Below, one piece after another: positions 6,402-11,332 of a stretch of 11,332 bases of DNA; the stretch's first letter is position 1, and every line of letters starts with the position of its first letter. The stretch covers positions 1 through 11,332 of the forward strand of contig JBEKCP010000121.1 of assembly GCA_050014815.1 (NCBI GenBank), read 5' to 3'. Both the position numbers and the translations under genes were made by a program. The stretch comes from JBEKCP01 sp050014815 (GTDB lineage Bacteria; Planctomycetota; Planctomycetia; Pirellulales; Thermoguttaceae). The notes beneath the pieces are model-generated. The model ran no database searches. It was not told where the DNA came from and saw nothing but the letters and a program-made list of their open reading frames with translations.

Positions 6402-6773
6402 CTAAATCTTCAAGATCAATTCGTTAAGAAACCGAGACAACGCCCACAGAGCATAATATGCGAAATAGGCAACCAATCCCCATTTCACGATGTTGAAAAT
6501 GGTGAGCCTCAGAAACGGGTAGTTGCTCCGTCCTTGTTTAGCGCCCTCTGCCGCCCAATCTTCAATCCGTTCCAAGAGTGGGCGTGTGGCGGGAGGCGAA
6601 GGTGGGGCAGAAGGTGGGGCAACCGCTTCGTTTGGCGGAAGAAACTCTTTCAGAATCGCCGACTTTTCTTCTGCCGACAACTCATTGATGGTACTTATGA
6701 CCACACGCACTTGATAATAAGTAGCACCTTCTTTTCTCAACTCGTCAATCATTTCCTGAATTTCAGGGGTCAT
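6402..6773 (-). CDS. Small protein with C-terminal membrane anchor, unknown function
   Basis: A 123-residue protein of no family I recognise. Residues 1-45 look helical (MTPEIQEMIDELRKEGATYY and on to LSAEEKSAILKEF). A Pro/Ala-rich linker follows (about 46-64). A single hydrophobic segment near the C terminus (about 95-117, KWGLVAYFAYYALWALSRFL) would anchor it in the membrane with most of the protein in the cytoplasm, by the tail-anchor layout. Its ATG shares a base with the stop of the lipoprotein gene upstream (TAATG), and GAGGA lies 7-9 bases before it, so the two genes are co-expressed and probably coupled. This two-gene stretch is clearly less GC-rich than its neighbours (28 of 60 bases G+C at 6421-6480), a possible sign of transfer. 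Confidence 0.7.
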   Translation of the reverse strand: MTPEIQEMIDELRKEGATYYQVRVVISTINELSAEEKSAILKEFLPPNEAVAPPSAPPSPPATRPLLERIEDWAAEGAKQGRSNYPFLRLTIFNIVKWGLVAYFAYYALWALSRFLNELILKI

Positions 6774-7279
6774 TATTTTGTCCTCGTAAATCCGAAGGCG
6801 GGAAATTGTTCTTTGTACGGTCCCGCCCCGCCCAGGTCGATGTGATCCGAATCAACCCATCTGACGGGAATCCTAAATGCCAGTTTCTTTAGCTTTTTCT
6901 TAGCATCATCCGGCGACATTGAGGGCGCATCGGCTGGTGCTTTTTTCCCACCTCGAATCGCCGGTGGATTAGCCGCATTGTTAAGAGACTTCATTTCCTC
7001 CTGGTCAACAACCCTGCCGTTTTCATTTAGAACAGCATCAACCATCATCACCAAGAATCCCGCTTGCTGCTGCGTGTCGTATGGGATAAGAATGGCATGG
7101 TTGCCGCTCCATTTCGCACCAAAATTGCTGCCGTTGAAAACGACTGTGCCATCGGATCTACCTTCAAGAGTGAGCGTCGTTCCTTGCCATTGGCCAATCC
7201 AATTTCCATTAAGACCGCTTCCTCCGCATCCCGCGAGGGAAATTAAGACAAGCAGTGCCAGGGCGATAATTGTCTTCAT
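6773..7279 (-). CDS. Lipoprotein, unknown function
   Basis: A 168-residue predicted lipoprotein. From the Met at 7279 the protein begins MKTIIALALLVLISLAGCGG: a basic start, a hydrophobic core and a lipobox LAGC, so Cys18 would be lipidated. This start, with AAAGG about 8 bases upstream, is preferred over an in-frame Met at 7348, which would put 23 charged residues before the signal. After the Cys comes GSGLNGNWIGQW and a series of short beta-like strands (GTTLTLEGRSDGTVVFNGSN), recalling small beta-barrel lipoproteins in which a substance is scored as present or absent by comparison, but I cannot name a family. Residues about 125-150 are Lys/Ala/Pro-rich. It is the first gene of a two-gene unit with the membrane-anchored protein downstream. 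No clear promoter was found in the repeat-rich region before it. Confidence 0.75.
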   Translation of the reverse strand: MKTIIALALLVLISLAGCGGSGLNGNWIGQWQGTTLTLEGRSDGTVVFNGSNFGAKWSGNHAILIPYDTQQQAGFLVMMVDAVLNENGRVVDQEEMKSLNNAANPPAIRGGKKAPADAPSMSPDDAKKKLKKLAFRIPVRWVDSDHIDLGGAGPYKEQFPAFGFTRTK

Positions 7280-7411
7280 GTTACGACCTTTCAGTAAGCG
7301 GCCGGGATCGCGTCGAAGGCCCCAATACCGCTTGCGGCAAGCGGTCATTATACCACTTGCAGGAGGGTGTCAATAAGAGAAGAGACCACCCCGAAGGGGC
7401 AGCGGTTCGCC

Positions 7412-7548
7412 CAGCCCTGGGCATCGCCCAGGGGTTGGAGGCCGGCGCGGTTGATTGCGGCCCAACGGGCCAACTCTTCGCCTGGTGAACCGTTGGGCCG
7501 ACACGGAAAACCGCGGCGCCTCGTTCCCCTGGGCGATGCCCAGGGCTG
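7412..7548. repeat. Nested inverted repeats between divergent-origin minus-strand genes
   Basis: A perfect 23-base inverted repeat (7412-7434 and 7526-7548) encloses a second perfect 11-base inverted repeat (7458-7468 and 7490-7500). Each long arm is itself a near-palindrome, CCCTGGGCATCGCCCAGGG. Small hairpins flank the block: CCCCGAAGGGG at 7389-7399 and GGGCC-TTC-GGCCC at 7560-7572, the latter just after the stop of the DUF4091 gene. No T-run follows, so a Rho-independent terminator is doubtful. The 7280-7578 interval holds nothing else I can support. Confidence 0.85.
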
Positions 7549-7578
7549 AGGGAACGGCTGGGCCTTCGGCCCGAACTT

Positions 7579-9885
7579 TCACTGCTTTTCTGCAGCAGCC
7601 GCGGCGATCTCGGCGGCGGCCGAGTAGATCCGACCCGCCAGCTCGCGGACCTCGCCGCCCTGGACCTTCGTCTTGCTGTCCGTGCCGTAGAGTCTCTCTA
7701 ATTCGTCCAGCAGCGCGTCGCACCGCCGGGCCAACTCGCCCCGCGGCTGATCGCCGGGGAGAATCTCCTGGTGCCCTCCCGGCCGGAAGGCGCCGATGAC
7801 CGCGCCCCGGACTGCGTGGGGCTCTGGCAAGTTGCGATTGGCAAACGTGCCCGTGAACGTGCCCGTGTACGCCGTGTCGTCGCGTTTCAGGCGAACAATA
7901 TATTTGCCCTCCCCGCCTCGAACCCAGCGATCGTCGTTGACGCTGATGGTGAACTCGAAGACCTCTTCATCCTTGCCGGAAACGACCTTTCCCGTGCCCG
8001 TGTGCCGGCCGCTGTTGAAAAGCGGCGCGGTCGGCCGCAGGACCACGATCCCGCCCCCGTCGAAATAGAAGGGGATCGACAGTTCGCGGAATGTGCCGTC
8101 GGCGGCGGCAATCGCTTTGTCCAGGTAGATTTCCGCGGCATCGTACTTTCTGGTCGGGCGAGGGTAGACGCGGTCGAGGTTCTCGCGGAGGTCGAGCATC
8201 GCCTCGAACTCCTGCGTCCCTTCCCGGAGCATCTCGAACTGCACCGTGGGCACGGCGCCGCGGGGCCCCGGATAGAGGATCGCCCGCGGCGTCCCACCCA
8301 CCATGTTGCCGAACACGACGTAGCTGTTCAACGCATTGCGCTGCATGCCCTCGGCGGTCGTATAGGTCCAATAATCCAGTCCTTTCCAGCAGTAGCCTTC
8401 ATAGTTGTAGGGCGGCAGCGACGTGGCGGCGGCCAATCCGCGGTAGGTCAACGGCGGGCGGTGAACGTGATCGCGGGAATTGCACAACAGCGGGGCCCCC
8501 GGCACCTTCGGACGATTGGTGGGGACGCGGCGGGCGGCCTCGAAGACCCCCACCACCATGCCGTTGGGCTGGGTCCGCGCCAGCGTGCTCGTTCCCCATT
8601 TCGGGCAGCCGCAGCCGTGCGTGAGCGAACGCCACCGGGCATTGGGCGCGATCTTCTTGAAGAAAGCGACCTGCGCGGCACTGGGCCAACTATCGCCCGA
8701 CGTGCCGAGAATGATCGCATCCTCTTTCCACCCGCGCCGCTTGACAAGGTCTCGCAAGCCGTCCATCGCCGGCTTCCAAACCTCCTCGGCGCCGGGATCG
8801 CCGTACATGGGCAGTTCCAGCGGGGCCAGCGACCCGTCCGCCTTCAGCTCGTGGACCAGCACACTCTTGGCCTGCCGCTCCTCGGCGCCTCCGTCGCGTC
8901 CGTACCCCTTGGAGTACATGCCGTAGGTCCATACCTGCACGCAGAGCAGCCTGGGCGGCACGCAGTGTTTCTCGTAGAGATCCAGATATCGCTCGAGATA
9001 CTTGAACTCCGGCACGTACTTTCCGCCGGCATTCTTGAAGAGGATGATCGGATCGTCGCCGAAGACGTTGCGGCCGATGACGGAAACGCCCAGGATGCTG
9101 TTGCCCAGCAGCCCCATCGCCTCGATCGACTTCTCCATGAGCCGGAAATGCTCGTCGGACCACCGCGGGACCTTGTAATAGCCGGCTACGGACTCCGGGG
9201 ATTGCAGCATGTTGACCCAGTAGCGCCAGTTGCGTGGATCGGGCGCCCGCCACGGGAGCACCCGGAGCCGGAGCGACCCGGCGACGTTCTTCTCCAGCCC
9301 GCGGATCTCGATGCCGGCCGTGTATTGCCCCGGCTTCGCATCGCGGGGGACCTTCACCGTGAACCAGATCGGGTGGATCTTCGCCTCGGCCAGCGGTTGG
9401 TCCAGCAGGGGGATGTAGACCTGCGACACGTCGGCATAGCGCACGCGCACGTCGCGGGCCGGAATCACGTCGCCGGCGGCCGTTTTCAGATCGGCCACCG
9501 TCGCGGACGGCCCCGGGAACGCCTCGCCGGCGCTGACGACCAACTGGCCCGAGGCGACGCCGTTGATCGGCGCGACAATCTCGACCGGCCCCAGCGGCGG
9601 CTTCTCCAAATCGGCAATGGCCTTGTCGTTGACGGCGGTCACGGGCTCCGCGTTCCAGACCTGCGGGCCGGCCGGGATCCGGTCAGGAGCGGCCGAGAAG
9701 GCCGGCGCCGTCAACAGCATGCCTACAAACACCAGAGACGCAGAACGCCCCCTGGCGGCCCCGCTACTGGCCTGGAAGAATGACACCGGTAACCGTTCAC
9801 AGGGGACTGTCCCGATTTTCGTGGCTTCAGCCCGAAAATGGGACTGTCCCCCTCGGCAGGATGAGTCAAGTTTGCACACCTTCAT
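7579..9885 (-). CDS. Exported DUF4091 / glycoside-hydrolase-like protein
   Basis: A protein of up to 768 residues with the layout of large secreted DUF4091 proteins. After the signal sequence come beta-rich regions (about 95-215), then a TIM-barrel-like central part (about 220-500) with the family-typical segment YWTYTTAEGMQRNALNSYVV (505-524). The DUF4091 hallmark follows: ILYPGPRG (536-543) and FEMLREGTQEFEAML (550-564). A beta-rich region (605-700) and a helical tail end it. Members are thought to act on carbohydrates, but no reaction is established here and I claim no catalytic residues. The ATG at 9885 has AAGGAGAA just before it. However, the true signal peptide looks like ARGRSASLVFVGMLLTAPAF with an SA cleavage site near residue 65, and residues 11-33 are translated repeat sequence (copy B). 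Either the repeat inserted in frame near the start, or translation begins later, for example at the GTG for residue 34. Confidence 0.82.
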   Translation of the reverse strand: MKVCKLDSSCRGGQSHFRAEATKIGTVPCERLPVSFFQASSGAARGRSASLVFVGMLLTAPAFSAAPDRIPAGPQVWNAEPVTAVNDKAIADLEKPPLGPVEIVAPINGVASGQLVVSAGEAFPGPSATVADLKTAAGDVIPARDVRVRYADVSQVYIPLLDQPLAEAKIHPIWFTVKVPRDAKPGQYTAGIEIRGLEKNVAGSLRLRVLPWRAPDPRNWRYWVNMLQSPESVAGYYKVPRWSDEHFRLMEKSIEAMGLLGNSILGVSVIGRNVFGDDPIILFKNAGGKYVPEFKYLERYLDLYEKHCVPPRLLCVQVWTYGMYSKGYGRDGGAEERQAKSVLVHELKADGSLAPLELPMYGDPGAEEVWKPAMDGLRDLVKRRGWKEDAIILGTSGDSWPSAAQVAFFKKIAPNARWRSLTHGCGCPKWGTSTLARTQPNGMVVGVFEAARRVPTNRPKVPGAPLLCNSRDHVHRPPLTYRGLAAATSLPPYNYEGYCWKGLDYWTYTTAEGMQRNALNSYVVFGNMVGGTPRAILYPGPRGAVPTVQFEMLREGTQEFEAMLDLRENLDRVYPRPTRKYDAAEIYLDKAIAAADGTFRELSIPFYFDGGGIVVLRPTAPLFNSGRHTGTGKVVSGKDEEVFEFTISVNDDRWVRGGEGKYIVRLKRDDTAYTGTFTGTFANRNLPEPHAVRGAVIGAFRPGGHQEILPGDQPRGELARRCDALLDELERLYGTDSKTKVQGGEVRELAGRIYSAAAEIAAAAAEKQ
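9802..9851. repeat. Palindromic repeat, GGGGACTGTCCC family, copy B
   Basis: Arms GGGGACTGTCCCGATTTTCG (9802-9821) and CGAAAAT followed by GGGACTGTCCCC (9833-9851) pair with one central A/T mismatch and one extra base. This is the family seen at 2171-2243. Here it lies inside the 5' end of the DUF4091 reading frame, between a strong ribosome site and the signal peptide. Confidence 0.8.
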
Positions 9886-10019
9886 TTCTCCTTGGTTTTC
9901 GGCCTGGGCCGGTCGGCGGTGAAGCCCTCATTATCCCTCAGCAAACGGAGCGGAAAAAGTCCCGATTTCCACACAAAACGCATGAAACAATTCCGGACGC
10001 TTCTCCTGAGCCGGTTTGC

Positions 10020-10048
10020 TTGACATCCGGTGCGAAACCGGGTCTACT
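10020..10048 (+). promoter_or_regulatory. Candidate sigma-70 promoter with inverted repeat in spacer
   Basis: A perfect TTGACA (10020-10025) is followed after 17 bases by TCTACT (10043-10048), four of six matches to TATAAT. The spacer holds the inverted repeat CCGGT-GCGAA-ACCGG (10027-10041). It lies about 80 bases before the isomerase gene. The inverted repeat could be an operator, but no regulator is present here. The divergent DUF4091 gene starts at 9885, so this 242-base gap probably serves both. Confidence 0.45.
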
Positions 10049-10127
10049 CTTGTCATCTGGTGGTTATCCTACAGGCGTGAAGCGGTCTCCGCAAGCCTCG
10101 GATTCTCTGTCTATCGGGAGATGAAAC

Positions 10128-11018
10128 ATGTCAGCAGGAAACGATCTCCGCTGGCCGGCCCCGCCGGACGCCCAGCCCGAGCGCATGTCGATCGGCATCA
10201 ATCTCGAATACGTCCGGCACGCGGACAAGAGCCTGGAATACGGCATCAAGACGGCCGGCAAGATCGGCTTCAAGTACGTCGAGCCGTGCTTCCTCATGGG
10301 CCAGTGCCTCCTTTCGGCCGCCCGGTACTGCCACGTGACCAGCCTCGATACCGACCCCGCCGAGATCCGGGACCTGTGCCGGCAGGCCGGCGTCAAGCTC
10401 AGCGCGTTGTCGTCGCACTCGGACCTGCTGAGCCCCGAGTTCGGCGTGATTTACGCCCGGCGCGGCATCCGCTATGCCAGGGCGGTCGGCGCGCCGATCG
10501 TGCAGATCACCGAGACCATGCATCCACCCAAGTGGATGGACGAGGAGACCGCCTTCGCTCTGATGAAAGTCAACCTCCAGGCCATCGCCGAGACCTGCGA
10601 GGAGAACGGGATCTACCTGGGCATCGAGCAGCACGGGCCGTACACCTCCAAGATCAAGCACATGCCCCGCATCCTGTCGCTGGTGGACTCGCCGTGGATC
10701 TGCTGCAACTTCGACTGCGGGAACACGTTCCTCTCCGGCGAGGACCCCTACGTCATGATGGAGGCGGTGATCGACAAGATCGTACACGTGCATGCCAAGG
10801 ACATCAGCACCCGGCAGGCCGACGCCGAGCGCGGCAAGGTGACGGGGACGGCCGTCGGCTGCGCCTGCGGCGACGGCGTGATCGACTGGCGGCGGCTGGT
10901 GGGCCGGCTCAAGAAGGCCGGCTTCAAGGGCACGCTGTCCGTCGAATGCGGGACCGAGGAGCAGGCGGTCCGATCGCTGGCCCACCTGACCGAGGTGTTC
11001 GAAGAGCTGGCCGCCTGA
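10128..11018 (+). CDS. Sugar phosphate isomerase/epimerase family, xylose-isomerase-like TIM barrel
   Basis: A 296-residue protein of the xylose-isomerase-like / AP-endonuclease-2 TIM-barrel family (PF01261). The barrel begins at about residue 20 (MSIGINLEYV). The likely divalent-metal ligands are all present at strand ends: Glu167 (GIEQHG), Asp196 (NFDCGN), His222 (HVHAKD) and Glu273 (SVECG). Members interconvert sugars, keto sugars or inositols, but the substrate cannot be read from sequence. The ATG at 10128 has GGGAGA 6 bases upstream and is chosen over the Met at residue 20, which lacks a clear site; the extra 19 residues are Pro-rich and probably flexible. There is no signal peptide, so it is probably cytoplasmic. 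The neighbouring exported DUF4091 protein faces the other way and may belong to the same carbohydrate programme, which is inference. Confidence 0.85.
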   Translation: MSAGNDLRWPAPPDAQPERMSIGINLEYVRHADKSLEYGIKTAGKIGFKYVEPCFLMGQCLLSAARYCHVTSLDTDPAEIRDLCRQAGVKLSALSSHSDLLSPEFGVIYARRGIRYARAVGAPIVQITETMHPPKWMDEETAFALMKVNLQAIAETCEENGIYLGIEQHGPYTSKIKHMPRILSLVDSPWICCNFDCGNTFLSGEDPYVMMEAVIDKIVHVHAKDISTRQADAERGKVTGTAVGCACGDGVIDWRRLVGRLKKAGFKGTLSVECGTEEQAVRSLAHLTEVFEELAA

Positions 11019-11099
11019 GGTATAATGGCGCAAGCAGGATGCGAGTTAACCATGTGTCCACTTCGGATCCGCGTGGTCAGCCGCGCCCAGCGGGGGAAA

Positions 11100-11332
11100 A
11101 GTAGAATGTCCTTGCGCTACGTTGAACTTGGGAAAGGAGGATGGATGTAGGATACACCTTGAAACCTTTCGTTGGAACCCTGCGGGTAACCAAGCCCGTC
11201 CGGAAGAGCCTGGCCAACAGCCGGAAGCGAGTCTTGCGTGGTGTCGGGGCGACCCGGCCTGCGAAGCGTAGACAGCCAGTGCCGAAGCCGTGTGATTGAG
11301 CCTCGAAAGTACGAATGCGGGAGCCTTCGTCG
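11100..11332 (+). mobile_element. Probable 5' part of a group II intron RNA, cut by window end
   Basis: The last 230 bases have no good reading frame but resemble the domain I region of bacterial group II introns. Visible segments are AGCCTGGCCAACAGCCGGAA, GCGAGTCTTGCGTGG, CTGCGAAGCGTAGACAG, GATTGAGCCTCGAAAGTACG and GCGGGAGCC. A short stem (TTGGAACCC ... GGGTAACCAA) is also visible at about 11173-11194. The recognition is from memory of similar intron leaders, and the 5' boundary is not defined. If right, a reverse-transcriptase gene should follow downstream, outside the window. Confidence 0.45.

Noticed and set aside
7560..7572. Rho-independent terminator after the DUF4091 gene
   Set aside because: The GGGCC-TTC-GGCCC stem is good, but no T-run follows on the minus strand, so it was left as a flanking hairpin.
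7771..9783. 670-residue open frame on the plus strand opposite the DUF4091 gene
   Set aside because: It is a GC-driven shadow. The minus-strand protein has a signal peptide, a ribosome site and the DUF4091 signature; the plus product is Arg/Gly-rich with no domain.
11021..11026. Perfect TATAAT just after the isomerase stop codon
   Set aside because: The matching -35 position reads TTCGAA, only three of six matches, and no clear gene follows. It may be chance.
11141..11299. 52-residue frame with a perfect AAAGGAGG just before its ATG
   Set aside because: It lies inside the intron-like RNA, is Lys/Arg-rich without family features, and its frame coincides with conserved RNA segments. A chance frame is more likely, although the ribosome site is striking.

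Overview
The window is high-GC bacterial DNA, except for one more A/T-rich patch at 6402-7279. Gene content suggests a planctomycete or a close Gram-negative relative: a secreted DUF4091 protein, a xylose-isomerase-like TIM barrel, a lipoprotein, and many small palindromic repeats between genes. There is no rRNA or other phylogenetic marker, so the taxonomy is inference.

Region 1 (2-5812, plus strand) is the main content: a five-gene pupylation-type locus. In order it encodes the 3' part of a JAB/JAMM metallopeptidase, an Mpa/ARC-type AAA ATPase, a divergent Dop-like enzyme, a 68-residue Pup-like protein ending in His-Gly-Gln, and a well-conserved PafA-like ligase. The order mpa-dop-pup-pafA is that of the actinobacterial Pup-proteasome locus. 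The proteasome genes prcB and prcA, which normally sit between pup and pafA, are absent here, where pup and pafA are only 10 bases apart. A JAB peptidase instead heads the visible part of the operon. The simplest reading is that Dop converts the C-terminal Gln of the small protein to Glu, PafA joins it to lysines, and the ARC ring recognises and unfolds tagged proteins. JAB may act as an isopeptidase or as the peptidase partner. The ARC C terminus lacks the usual proteasome-docking tail, which fits a proteasome-free system.

Region 2 (5813-6401) has no convincing gene. It holds CCCTCTCC-type repeats and a run of short covarying hairpins. Region 3 (6402-7279, minus strand) is a two-gene unit: a lipoprotein and a small membrane-anchored protein, joined by a TAATG overlap. 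Region 4 (7280-7578) is a nested inverted-repeat block.

Region 5 (7579-9885, minus strand) is a large exported DUF4091/glycoside-hydrolase-like protein whose 5' coding end is invaded by a GGGGAC(A/T)GTCCCC repeat. The same repeat family lies between the ATPase and dop genes. Region 6 (10020-11018, plus strand) is a candidate sigma-70 promoter and a sugar phosphate isomerase/epimerase-family gene. Region 7 (about 11100 to the end) resembles the 5' part of a group II intron RNA cut by the window edge.
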